DNA of 64,000 bases, from NCBI GenBank assembly GCA_014898415.1, contig RCTD01000033.1, positions 434,001 through 498,000 on the forward strand, given 5' to 3'. Below, piece by piece: positions 33,724 to 45,357 of this stretch. Every line of letters begins with the position of its first letter. Position 1 is the first letter of the stretch. This stretch comes from Stromatinia cepivora (lineage: Eukaryota; Ascomycota; Leotiomycetes; Helotiales; Sclerotiniaceae). Made by a program: the position numbers and the translations under genes. The notes beneath the pieces were generated by a model. It was not told the origin of the DNA, made no database searches, and worked only from the letters and a program-made list of their open reading frames with translations.

Positions 33724-35922
33724 GTTGGCAAGATTTGGAGTAACTGTTGAATGTAAGCAGGTGGCTGGTCATCCAGGAAAAAGCACTTACAAGAACTTGG
33801 TATTGGAAATACTACTTCTTTTCGTGAATTCGTTGTTGTAAGATAATTAAAATACTGTGTGAGGTTCTAATGATGAAGGGATAGTTAATGGTTGCTTAAT
33901 GAAGACCTTGTTGCATGACTTATTGACAGTGAATCACATGTTGGTGTAATTGAGTCATCGATGCACAACATCTGTTTTGAAGTAGAATAAATGGGAATAC
34001 GAAGAGACAGATGAGGCATTATACAAGGCTGATAGATAGAACATATGTAAAGCATTATAAGATATCAAGAAGTAGTTGAACATCAAGATCTGAGGTTCCG
34101 GGATTTATTTGCAAACTATGTCCAGTAGGAGACCAGCAAGGTCACCTGTCTTCCTGGACGAATTAAGGACGGCGGTACATTCTAGAATACACCTAAATCT
34201 TGTCACCTGCATATCTGAGACCAAGCAAGTTGAGCTTTCTGTGTCTTTTATAAGCATTGATCGAAAGGGAGAGACTACGGATGCATAAAGCGCATTGACA
34301 GTGAATAGTGACTAGCTATGTTGTCTGAACACAATTTAGGGTATTAGAAGGCTTTGAGTATTATCTTGGAATAATGACAAGGACCTCAATTCTATTATTG
34401 TGTGTTGTGAGGACTTAGTAGTGAACTTCGATGCTTTGCATATCATTGATGTTAGGTCCGGGACATGAACTCCGTAACTACATACAAAATTAGTCTCTCC
34501 ACAATTAACAACCGACCAGGTATCTCGCTTGTTAGCTACTGTAACCGCACACCAAGGAGGTGGATTGATAACTGGTCTCTTCTTTCAATTTAACCACACC
34601 AAGCATTTTTTCCTTGAATGTTAACATCTCTAAAATTGTTTCTTCCCCGAAAGTTCTTCTCTTTTCTTTTCATTTTGTTGATGGCAATAGGACCAAACAA
34701 TATTAATGAATAAGGAGAAGTACAGGTAGAAGTGGTATGCTGATATATATATTGTGAACAAAACTCCACCAATCCTTTGAATAAGGATGAAAGATATTGA
34801 TTGAACAAAGGAAGCTAAAGATTTTTATATTTCGTTTAGAATTTTGGATAATTCATTGATAAATATCAATTTTTACAAAGATTTGTTTATTGATCTATAA
34901 CCAAATATATTAGAGAATTATTAGTAGCATTTATATTTCCAAGAAGTAGTTTTATTCAATACAGCTTCATCTTGGGGAGTAAAAGGTGCCCTGGTGAAAG
35001 GGGTTCGAGACTTCAAAATTTAAATTGGATGGCAATTTATCGATAATTCAACAGATTCTTTTCAGGGGAGTCGGTATCTATATATCGTAGACGTTTTTAA
35101 TGCAAATGGAAGAGTATTGGGATTGGTGGATGGCAACAAATGAAAGATGTAAAGTATCAGGAATTGCAAGGCAGGAATCAACAATGGCAAGTTGATGCTC
35201 AGGAAATTTCTTCAACTGTGAAAGGCAGGCAAAAAGTTTTAATCCTTATATTTTCTGCGAGTCTTTTGTGTTTTTACGTTTATTAAACTGATCAATATTT
35301 TCATTCGATTCAAGTAGATGCGATGTGTTACTAAGCTGACAATCTTCTGGCTGCGAGTGCGGCTGAAAATGTGCCTTCGAAAACGCGCGAATCTAATCAA
35401 TGAATCATTGGCGACAACGACCATATTGTCTAGGCAACAATATGCATTGATAAGAAAGGAAGCGCCTTCTATCAGGGGGAGATTATCAAGGAAGAGATGC
35501 TCTGATCAAATTCGTTTGTGCAATTGTAATGTATCTCGATTATGGCGATACATAGTGAAGATCCAGATGTTGAAGTATTCTTACCTGAGATTTAGTGATA
35601 CTCTAGCTATACATTCATTTGGATAATTGAATATTTAACCTCCAAAACCATGATTTCAAAAGACCTGAAAGCAATACACGCACGATTCTTTCGGAGTTCA
35701 CTCTTCTCACTTTTCTATGATCGATCATACTTTGACTTAGAACTCTGAATTCAATTTTCGAAAACCCGGTGGTAAACTAAGGGCACCACTGGTACTTATC
35801 ATACTATTATACTCTTACAGCTTGACTGACAATTCTATCCACACTTCCTAATAACCAACCATTCAGATCAATTCTCGCCCCGGGCGCGAAAATTGGGCGA
35901 TCAGTGTCGGCTTCCAACTTTG
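33724..35922. other. 2.2-kb region without a supported gene
   Basis: A+T-rich, with scattered short frames on both strands. The frame at 34590-34808 (minus) and that at 35318-35626 (plus) lack recognisable domains and splice partners. No repeats recognised. Confidence 0.4.
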
Positions 35923-38037
35923 CTAATAAGACTCGAGGAACCCTAATTGGCTCTGTTTTCCCCCATTGGAATCAATTGTTTTTGGGGTAGTGATGAAAAT
36001 AGTCTGCCCTCTGCTGGGCGTTCCATATTCGTCTATGACGAACAACATCCAGTATCCAGGAATGAGAACACCAGAATCGGCAGGAAGATGCGCCCCGTAT
36101 CGGTTTCTACGCAACGGAACTTTACTTAGCGGGAGGGGTACGCGGCGCTGGTCGGTGTTAACTGTGTGCGTTGCACTACCAATGCGAACCAAGGAGGCAG
36201 AATGGATCGCAACACTTGTTGTGAGCTCAAATGAATCGCCTACGTTCAATTGAGCTGGAGCACGTGAGAAGATATCGGGACGATCACGAAGTTTTCCCTC
36301 TTCGGTCAAGAGATAAGGCGGTGTAAATATCTGACCATCATAGTGATTCGCCGAGCAGTTACCGCATAGCCCGCCACCCGCGTTCAAAACCCGGCCGTCT
36401 GGTAACAAGATCGATAATGCGTGGTAAACTCGAATGACGTTGTTTCCCGTCAGCTCGGTAAAAGTGTTGGTCTTTGGATCATACAGCTCGGGGACGAATT
36501 GTACATTTTGTTCATTAAAAGCAACCCCAAAAGTCTGACCACCGGCAATGAAAACAGTCCCATCGGGTAGGACGACGGAAGTGTGAAAAACACGTTTTGA
36601 ATGCATCGTACCGTCAGTTCCAGCAGGTTTTACATCGACCTTTTCTCCAGGTCCCTTGAGAGTAATTACATGCGCATTCCTGGTGGCATAAGACTTGTCA
36701 TAGTCAGGAGAGCCCCCAATGGTAAGAATTTGGCCTGCCGTAGCATCAAACATTACAGCGTTTCCAGACATGGAATCCTCATCATCCAAGCGATCTCCAG
36801 CTCCAAGGACACTACCATTTCCATCCGTAAAGTACCAATTCATAGCTCGGCTAGGGCCGGCTTGGAAAACACTCCCATTTTGCCATCCGAACAGCCAACC
36901 ATGGTTATCAGCTCTCCATGGACCTTCCATATCATCGGTCAACATTTGTTTGACCGTGGCACCGGAAAGCATAGACCAGTTTCCGTTGATAGGGTCGTAA
37001 ACTTCTCCATTTTTGGGAAGTTTTGCCCCTCCAGCCCAAGAGCCACCGATGACGAAAACACGTCCATCAGAGAGTGTCGTTGATGCTTGATATCCACGAC
37101 GTAATGACATTGCAGGACCCTTTATCCATTGATCAGTGGAAGAATCGTACAAACTAGTCTCGGAAGCATCATTCCCGCCAGTAACGACCATCATGCCAGT
37201 ACCATCAATGGAAATTCCCGGACAAAACATATCATGCGAAGTGTTGGTAACAATGCGCTTTAAAACTTCATACGACAATGGGTTCCAACGTGCCATTGCC
37301 GTTTGACCTCCTGGTGTGGAATGGAACTGATCCGAAGCCCACGATGACCACAGTACAATATTTCCAGAAGCCTCTTGAGCACCGGCAACTGGAACAACCG
37401 GAAAATCGATAGTCGGACCCCAGATACCAAGTTTGGGATCCTGGGGAATGGTGTACTGTGTCGCATAGATATTGATCTCGGAGATACCGATCCAAGAAGA
37501 GACATCGGTCTCACTACTGACATTGAGCTTCACATATCGAGCGGATATGGGTTCAAAAGCGGATAGTCGCTGTCTATTTGTGTTGGGCCACATTCCATAT
37601 GCGACGCCCTTCCAATCTTCCTTGTCTTTGCTGGTGTATATTCCGTGATGGGTAATCAGACCGTCATTCCCACTATCAATCGGAGGTAAGATGACAAGCC
37701 CACTGACAGCATAAGGTTTATTAAGGTCTACTATAATGCTGTGCCCTTCGGAACCCAATTGACTACGCCAAGACGTTGTGTTGGTCCCATCAATCGCACT
37801 CTGACATGGGAATTTTGTCTCAGCGCTGCTGCACCCTAGCTTCCATTCTTGGCGTGAAACTCGAATGCCTTGATAGGGAGGCGATTCATCGATAAATTTC
37901 GGCTCCCATGAGGGCTCGTCTACTGGTCCATAGCCGGACATGCGCTCCGAGTTCGTCGCCTCTATCATGAAGTTGCTAACAGCATTCACGCCCCCAAAAG
38001 AGACTCCAAGGAGCAGCTCCGTCAAATGCGACTTCAT
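35923..38037 (-). CDS. Galactose oxidase-type copper radical oxidase
   Basis: An intronless 704-residue secreted enzyme. An N-terminal hydrophobic segment acts as signal peptide; residues about 60-195 form an F5/8-type C (discoidin-like, carbohydrate-binding) domain; about 235-560 a seven-bladed kelch propeller; about 585-695 the GLOX C-terminal domain. All catalytic residues are present with the spacing of Fusarium galactose oxidase: Cys272 and Tyr316 (44 apart, the thioether cofactor), Trp334 (stacking, 18 after the Tyr, in GGSWAGG), Tyr538-His539 (RVYHALS) and His624 (SATHTVN). It oxidises a primary alcohol, such as C6 of galactose, to the aldehyde and reduces oxygen to hydrogen peroxide outside the cell. 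It diverges from the DyP peroxidase gene 1.65 kb away. Identification is firm; galactose versus other alcohol specificity is not certain. Confidence 0.93.
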   Translation of the reverse strand: MKSHLTELLLGVSFGGVNAVSNFMIEATNSERMSGYGPVDEPSWEPKFIDESPPYQGIRVSRQEWKLGCSSAETKFPCQSAIDGTNTTSWRSQLGSEGHSIIVDLNKPYAVSGLVILPPIDSGNDGLITHHGIYTSKDKEDWKGVAYGMWPNTNRQRLSAFEPISARYVKLNVSSETDVSSWIGISEINIYATQYTIPQDPKLGIWGPTIDFPVVPVAGAQEASGNIVLWSSWASDQFHSTPGGQTAMARWNPLSYEVLKRIVTNTSHDMFCPGISIDGTGMMVVTGGNDASETSLYDSSTDQWIKGPAMSLRRGYQASTTLSDGRVFVIGGSWAGGAKLPKNGEVYDPINGNWSMLSGATVKQMLTDDMEGPWRADNHGWLFGWQNGSVFQAGPSRAMNWYFTDGNGSVLGAGDRLDDEDSMSGNAVMFDATAGQILTIGGSPDYDKSYATRNAHVITLKGPGEKVDVKPAGTDGTMHSKRVFHTSVVLPDGTVFIAGGQTFGVAFNEQNVQFVPELYDPKTNTFTELTGNNVIRVYHALSILLPDGRVLNAGGGLCGNCSANHYDGQIFTPPYLLTEEGKLRDRPDIFSRAPAQLNVGDSFELTTSVAIHSASLVRIGSATHTVNTDQRRVPLPLSKVPLRRNRYGAHLPADSGVLIPGYWMLFVIDEYGTPSRGQTIFITTPKTIDSNGGKQSQLGFLESY

Positions 38038-39689
38038 CTTGGAAAGGTAAACAATGTCAAGAAAGATTGGATAAAACCGCGACCAGTGCGCTGTTGTTGA
38101 ATGTTACGAGGCGGAAAATTATGTATTTAAGTACCTGAATATTTCAGGACTCGCTTAGTTCTGTTCCACCTCCTCGCTCAAAATATTGACTTTCAAAATT
38201 GACGATTAATGTTTTAAGAGATCTTCATACGCGTGTGAAGATGCGAAGTCCACTAGTCCAATGGAACAGCAGAGTTCAGGCGTGGTTTTTGGGATGGCTA
38301 TGTCTTGGAAGTGGATTCTTATTCTTCGTATCCGGAAGAAACGAATGAGAGTAGATTTTACGGCACTGACAGAACTATGACGCAGTGTGGTGGGCTGTCT
38401 ACATCTCTAACAATCAGATGTACCTTTCATACAAGCTTTATCCGCCTGAAAACGGGGTATTTACCAAGATATCTTCAGCTTATTGATCTATAAACCATGC
38501 GGACTTATTTAGCAATGACATTTACTTGGATGGCGTCTGCAGCGGAATGCCGATCATAACAAGATCTTAGATCGGGACTAACCGCACGCAAGATCTATGG
38601 ATCCCCGAAAGTGGGCCATATGTGTTCGGCTGCCACATTCCCCACAACAGCACCAAGTTAAACGAACTTACCGCTATGGACCCTCTGCTCTGCCATCATG
38701 AAGAAACATCGAGATAACATAAAACAGTACTGCTTGCGAAGGCTCATTTTTAGCAATTCACAGCTACATCTTCTCCACCTGGTGATAATTCCGTTTTGTA
38801 GTGTCGACTATCTTGATCTTGAACTCTGATTTCCTCGACGGAAGCCATAGAGGATCCAAATATCCATATGACTCCAGGTTTGCTTTGGAGTGTATGGAGG
38901 ATAATTCACTATTCTCGTAGTTGATATCGCTATGATGCTACTCCACTTTGAGATCGATAAACAATGCTGATCTTTCAGCCGCAGTACGCTTAATGGCCAA
39001 TAATATACCAACAACGCGCTCCAGCTGCTGATGATGTTACACGATACCGGCAAAATTCGATCATTACCGAATCGACATATCAGGCTGGGAGAGTCAAGGC
39101 TGAGCCAATTTTTCATGGCCGCATGAGGTAATTGGGCAATTTACAATGGAGATACATAATCTCCTAAGCTTTTCTTATTTGGATCTACACCCACAGATCC
39201 ACCTCTTTTTGAACAAAGCTGTCCTATGACGTCTCTTCAATTACTGATCTTCGATTTCCGCCTCTTTCGTAGGAGGATGTGGAGGTGCCCTGAGAACCAA
39301 TCACTCATGAGAAAGGTATCATTGGGATGAGAAATACATACGTAATCCTATGCCGTTACTAGTCCAATCCAGCCTTGCATGGATCAACTCGTCCCGGTGT
39401 TAGTGATTCCATTGACGAATATTGTCACTAGATTGCTGAGTAGCTCTTTTCACAGCGGCCCACACGGAGATGTTGGCCGGCATGAGAGCTCATAGGTAAT
39501 GGCTGTATGCCTCAAAAAAATTGTGGATTCATGAATAGTGCTCCTTGTTCCCTAGTTAGATACTTAAGCTCCTCTGACATCCTTAAGAAGAGACTCCTTT
39601 CCTCAGGGTATGCCGTATCTGCTTCTCGCATCCAATCTTTGAAGCATTTTGACTTCATAGCCGTCACATTTTCTGTGCTATCCGTGACC
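38038..39689. other. Divergent promoter region, oxidase and peroxidase
   Basis: 1.65 kb between the start codons of the copper radical oxidase (minus) and the DyP peroxidase (plus). Short frames such as that at 38808-39116 (minus) have no recognised features. Shared regulation is possible but no operator is identified. Confidence 0.4.
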
Positions 39690-41580
39690 ATGAGCTGGAT
39701 AGCTAGAAAGTCTAATATCCAGGGCGATATCTGGTGAGCTCTTACACCCATGTCTTTCGAAGATATCTACTTACTAATTGTTTCCTCATTAGGCCTGGAC
39801 TGCCCAAAAGATTCCAGACATTTATGTTTTTTAAGATCAAGAAGCCAGACGATTTCAAGCGGCGGCTAAGGTCATTTGTGGAGGCCGGCGGTATCACGAG
39901 TGCGAAGGATGCATGTGATATGAAGAACCAGATCCTCGCGGTGAAACTTCAAGCTAAAGAGTCAGGTCGACCGGCCAAGATTCAGGCCTTGCCAGGTGTC
40001 AATATTGCCTTCGCCTCGCATGGTCTAGCAGCTGTGAGTTACTGCCCATACCCCCTAGAAGTGAATGTCATCGTTGACGAATCTCATTAGCTGGGTAAAT
40101 TCACCTTCAAAGAAGTTGACGTGAAGCAAAATCGAGAATTATACAAGATCTTTAGGAAGAACCAACTTCGGGGTGGTTTGTTTGGTAAGGGCATGTATGA
40201 AGACCTCGTAGGCGAGGGCTGGGACAACCCACAGGAGATTCGAGAACAGTACAAGCCATCAGAGCGTTTGATCGATGGAGTATTTCTGGTCACAGCCAGT
40301 CGCGAGGATGATTTGACTAAACAGGTAAATCGTGTTAAAGAACATTTTCTCAAGGAGCATGGCAGCGGTGATGCCGATACCTACTTAATCAGCAGTGAAC
40401 CAGCAGTTCAATTCACATTTGAAAAACAAGGTAAAACTCGTCCGGATAAAGGCAAAGAGCAGTGAGTATCCCCAAAATCTATAACGAAATTTGAGACATT
40501 CTAATGTATACCATCAGCTTCGGCTTTGAGGATGGAATCAGTCAACCGCTTATCGAAGGCCTGGATGAAGTGACACCCAAAGACAAGGAGCCCAAGTCTG
40601 TGAAGTCAGGGTAAGAGTTACTTAATATCACTTCACCTAGATCATCTCAGTTGACCAAAGGTTGCCCTGCCCTGTAGATTAATCTTCGCGAAGCACGACG
40701 GCGATGATATGAACCAGCCAGATTGGGCGGAAGACGGAAGTTTCCTCGTTTTTCGAGATCTGCAATAGCTTGTTCCAGAATTCGATAAGTAAGTTGTTGT
40801 GCTTCTTTTTGTGATATAGCGAACTAATCATGACATTATTAGATGGCTAGAAGACAACAAAGACAAGGCGCCACACGCCGAAAAATCTGACAACCTGAAA
40901 GAGAAGCTTGCTGCATACCTGATGGGTCGATGGAAGAATGGTATGTATTTCCGACTTCTAGCGTGACACAATTCGATCAGCCGTTAATCGGATAATCAGG
41001 TACCCCCGTTGACGAAAATCCCCACGACGACAAAGACAAGAACCTTCTCCATTCCAACAACTTTGATTTCCATCCCGTCGAAAAACACGATAAATGTCCC
41101 TTTGCGGCTCACATCCGAAAGATGCGACCCCGTGGAGACCTAGACCATGATCACGCCGTCATCATCCGTCGCGGCATTTCTTATGGAGATGAAGTAACAC
41201 CTGAAGAAAAGGACGTACACAAATCGGCTGATGATAAAGAGCGTGGGCTCCTATTTGTGTGCTATCAGAGCGATATCCGCGAGGGTTTCAATTTCTTAAC
41301 TACTCGCTGGGCAAGCAATCACCACTTCCCTGATCGCAAGGATAAATTTGTCGGTGAGCATGGTCCTGGTATCGATGCGATTGTGGGTCAGCGACTTGAT
41401 CACCATCCACCTCGTTCTATCGGGCTACCAGATGGCAAGGATCCTACGGAGGCTCGCATTGAGCTTGAAAGATGGGTGGTTCAGAGAGGTGGTGAATACT
41501 TTTTCTCGCCAGGTATCAAAGCTCTCAAGGGATATTTGACCGACGCTTCTGATTATCCACCAGCGCTTACAGGTCCATGA
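39690..41580 (+). pseudogene. DyP-type peroxidase with in-frame stop
   Basis: Seven exons (39690-39733, 39793-40033, 40091-40461, 40518-40610, 40678-40788, 40843-40940, 41000-41580) join in one frame of 512 sense-plus-stop codons, normal for fungal dye-decolorising peroxidases. Family marks: SNIQGDIWPGLPK near the N-terminus, GFEDG at 221-225 with the distal Asp224, CPFAAHIRK with the proximal heme His357, and the distal Arg in IIRRG near 376. Codon 280 (40766-40768) is TAG, in FRDLQ-stop-LVPEFD, where the family has Gln or a similar residue; a single C-to-T change from CAG would make it. No splice pair removes it. All other exons are clean, so loss is very recent, or there is readthrough or a sequence error. 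The truncated product lacks the heme His. DyPs use hydrogen peroxide to oxidise dyes and phenolic compounds. Confidence 0.75.
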
Positions 41581-42897
41581 GGTGTATCTCGGACAGGTTC
41601 TTCATGATGTAATGGAATTCTTCATGATATGTTGGTACGGCGTCTTTTGGGGACAGTTTAGGACATGTGGGTTATTATGAGGTCTAATATCGAGGTATAG
41701 CAAATGTAATAAAACTTGCTTTCTTTTGAAAAGAAATGATTTATTTCGGAACGACCGATTTCATTATCGAAAAATCCCCACATGAACATCTGCTACAACA
41801 AAAGAAAAGCAAGGTCACGAGATTGTCATGTGTTGGAAAGTGATTGGTTGTTTGATTTCAGTATCTGACGGGTACAATTCCTCTTGTGGATCCTGATACA
41901 CAATATCATGTGTGCAGTTCAGTACACCGCATAGCATGATTTGATGATCCAATATCAAGGGAAACGGTTTTGTTGCAGTTCCCTCCAAAAAGCGTTTTGT
42001 TTCATTTGAGCTGATACTTGGTTCACATTTTCAACACCAATATATGTGGGTAAAAAATGTCTTACATTACTTACCCTTTCAACCTCCGTAATTCACAATT
42101 GGCCCCCTTCATATTTCCAACGGCACATGTCATCCGAAAATAGCTCCACAGAGTGGGGCTGAGAGTAAGCTGAGTACAGAGTACAAAACTTCGTGAATAG
42201 CGTCGATCGTTAACCAAACCTTATCATACTTCCGGTGAATTATAAAATGCCTAGAGGACTCTGTACGTACAAGATTGCCCTCGTACTTAGCCCTACCATC
42301 ATAACCAAGAAACCGGTACAGTCATACCGACGCCACAGAAAGCCAAGCGACACCCGTGACATTAAATTGTCGAATCAATTCATCGCGTGCCTTACATTTC
42401 ATAAATGTTCCCCTGACCTCATCACACCTTATATTGCATCAGCATCCTTTCAGGTTTCACCGCTGTGCAGTTTCAGGGTGCTGAATACAGCGCTAATTTC
42501 AACGTTATACCTCAAAAGTAAGAATCTATTTCGTCACGTCACGAAAATCCACCTTAAACGGGATCATCAGCTCTTGAATGCAGGCAGAATCATGGCGCAG
42601 GGTAAGGCGGATGGTATGGGTTAAATACCAGCTATATACTACCTACTCTCACATTTTCTTTCCTTCTTGTTTCTATTTTTCATATTCACTCGAATTTAGC
42701 GGACACATACGTTCCTTCTTTTTTGTTGTCTGAATGACATTTGGCTGCATTGAATAATACAAACGAGACAAACAACTCCACTATTGAACAGATAAATTGT
42801 TTTACGTACCGTCATTATAATTTCGATACAATAAACAAAGAATAAAAGAGGAAATTACACTTCTTTATACACTAGAGCTAAATCTACTTAAATCACA
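41581..42897. other. Intergenic region upstream of APP1-type gene
   Basis: A plus-strand frame at about 42244-42624 has no recognised domain and looks like chance in the promoter region. Pyrimidine-rich tracts near 42650-42725 are typical of a fungal core promoter. Confidence 0.4.
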
Positions 42898-44325
42898 ATG
42901 TCGATCTCCCGTCAAAGCACTACCTCCTTACAAGTCCAAGCCCGCAACAGTAATCACTTCCCTGAAACCGAATCAGCCCTCCCACATCTTCCCCGAACAC
43001 CCACAAGCTCCCTCCTAGAAAACCTCCTCTCATATCTCGGTTCATATAATCCCTTCCCAAGAGCAGTATCCAAAGATGATACAGTTTGGTTATTGGATAA
43101 CACGGCGTACAGAAATCAATTGACAGGAGAATGGGAAGCGGAATTTGTGGCAGCAGTTTGGGAGACTGAAAGTGGAAAACACGTCCCGGAAATTGTCGGC
43201 GATATAGTTGGGAGAATTGGTGGAGATGGTGATAGGGGAGAGGATGAAATTGTAGAGGAGAGATTGAGACCATTTTTGATGGATGTTAGACCTGGGAGGG
43301 TTGTTGATATCGAGTTTTCGGAGCATCAAGAGACTACGGAATTGAGACTGGGACCGGGTGGAAGAACTGGTATTAGCAGCAATATTCAAAAATTGAGGGA
43401 TGGTAAAGATGGTGAGATCGTAACGTGGAAGGCAGAAGTGCCGACAGGAGCAGAGGGGATATTGGAGATGAAAACAGTTTATGCAGAACCAGAAGGATGG
43501 GGTGTTATTTCTGGTGAGTTCGGAAATTCTGAATCATCTAATTCTGGGAATCTGTCGAACCTTTCTGCGTATTGAAGAAAAAAATACTAACGCGACACAG
43601 ATATTGATGACTCGATAAAAATAACTCAAACCAGCTCTCCCATTGGCATTCTGCGCTCCACATTTCTATCTAAACCTCTACCTATTGAGGGAATGCCAGA
43701 ATTTTACAAACACATCCAGTCTTTGATCACCCCTAAGCATGCCTCAGTAGCTCCCTGGTTCTATCTATCTGCCTCACCCTATACCCTCTACTCATTTCTC
43801 AGCGAATTCCGTCAGGAATACTATCCTCAAGGAACCATGATATTAAGAGACGCAAACTTCTTGAGCTTAGGGGGATTGTTAGAGACATTGACAGAAGGTA
43901 CACAAGAATATAAAGTTGATAGGATGGAGAAAATCTATAGATGGTTGCCAAAGAGGAAGATGATTTGTGTGGGGGATAGTACACAGAGTGACCCGGAGGC
44001 TTATGGAGAGATGTGAGTTCTTACTTTATTCTTTGCATTTTCCTTCTAGTCCGCACCTTATATCGTTCTTGTCTTTTGCCTCTCACGATTTTATGTTTCG
44101 AGTTACTAATGATCAATTAGGTATCGCAAAAACCCAACCTGGATCAAGCTAATCCTCATCCGCAAAGTAACAGACATTGCCGCAATCGGTATTTCCCAGA
44201 AGAACGAGCCTGAGAGATTCGAGAAGGCTTTTACTGGTGTTCCAGCGAGCGTATGGAGAGTTTTTGAGAGCCCAGAGGAGTGTTATGAAGTAGTGGACGA
44301 GTTGGTAAAGGAAGCGCCAGCATAA
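42898..44325 (+). CDS. APP1-type phosphatidate phosphatase (DUF2183), intracellular
   Basis: Three exons (42898-43513, 43601-44012, 44121-44325) give 410 residues. The HAD-like motif I follows directly after intron 1: SDIDDSIKIT, D206-I-D208-D-S210, compared with the usual DxDx(T/V); Ser replaces Thr. Then come APP1 hallmarks: the SASPYTLYSF segment, PQGTMILRD, and KRKMICVGDSTQSDPEAYGEMYRKNP, matching FxxxGDSxQxDxExY. There is no signal peptide or membrane segment; the N-terminus is polar. APP1 enzymes convert phosphatidate to diacylglycerol at cortical actin and endocytic sites in yeast. It is about half the size of yeast App1 and lacks its long tail. Identification is firm; activity of the Ser variant is likely but not shown. 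Confidence 0.92.
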
Positions 44326-45357
44326 TGATTCAAGAATGTTTGAGCGGTAATTTTGCAGGGGTTTGGCGGTCATACTAGGTTTTCGGTAGTATTTATGAAA
44401 CGGATCTGTATTAACTGGAACTTTTAGTATTGTCAACAATTTGGTTATTGGGGTAGAAACACAAAGAGCCTATCAGTACACAGATATTTCTCGAATTAGA
44501 ACGGGAGGAAACGGCGTCAAATTGTTTGCAAGGAAATATGTTTTACAGCACGATTATACGAGCGGGTATCCCATTTTAGTTTACGCCAAACAGGCTCTCC
44601 CAGAGCTTCCTTGTGATTTCATACAAACTTCATACAATGCTTTGGCCCGGGATGCTGTTGGTGAAGTGGTTCCGAATCTGGGGTTGGCATCTTATTCGAA
44701 TGGGCAGCCGCCCGGGATAATTTTCGGACCATCAAGGACACCCAATTTCAGTCTCTAAATGGTATCTAATCTCTGCATGATCCCAAGTGGTTTTCTTAAT
44801 GTCGGTTTCATACCTTGGTATTGCAAGGGTAACCGTTAGGCGCTGAGATTAAGGAGGAGTGTCGGCTGGTTCGGTACCCTGTCTGTATCTTGTGGCGTAG
44901 CCTGTGCTGGGCGACAGAACCCCTGCTAGATCGTTGACGTTTGATGTTCAGTGTGTTATTTGACGAGATAGCCTGATTATGCTCACTGCTAATTAACCTA
45001 ATTTACATGGGGAAGTATATACCCCCGCCTCCAACTAACAGACATAGATAATTATAAATAAGTAGTTATAGGTCAAACTTACGTCTTTGCTTCCATTTGT
45101 TTGTTTGCGACTTGATCGGGAAGTAAAGTATTGATTAATACCATCCCAAACATCAAGTCAAAAGTCAATTATCGTCTAACTTTGCAACGACCATTCCTAG
45201 GGCAAGAACTATAACCAGATCCCATTTACTCTTCCTCTGCAAAAATACTTTCCTTCTCATCTCTTCTATTTCAAATGAATCAATACATCCATCACAATTC
45301 TACTATAAATCATCAACTTTCATTTGTACATCAAAAAGGGCATTCTAAATACCACTA
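44326..45357. other. Intergenic region
   Basis: Contains an ATG-less plus-strand open stretch near 44441-44758 with protein-like composition but no start and no partner exon. The right part is the promoter of the 2EXR gene. Confidence 0.4.

Noticed and set aside
42244..42624. Open frame of about 127 codons upstream of the APP1-type gene
   Set aside because: Composition is basic and mixed without domain, and it lies in the likely promoter region.
44441..44758. 105-codon plus-strand open stretch after the APP1-type gene
   Set aside because: It has no ATG start, no splice acceptor that joins it to the upstream gene, and no recognised domain.
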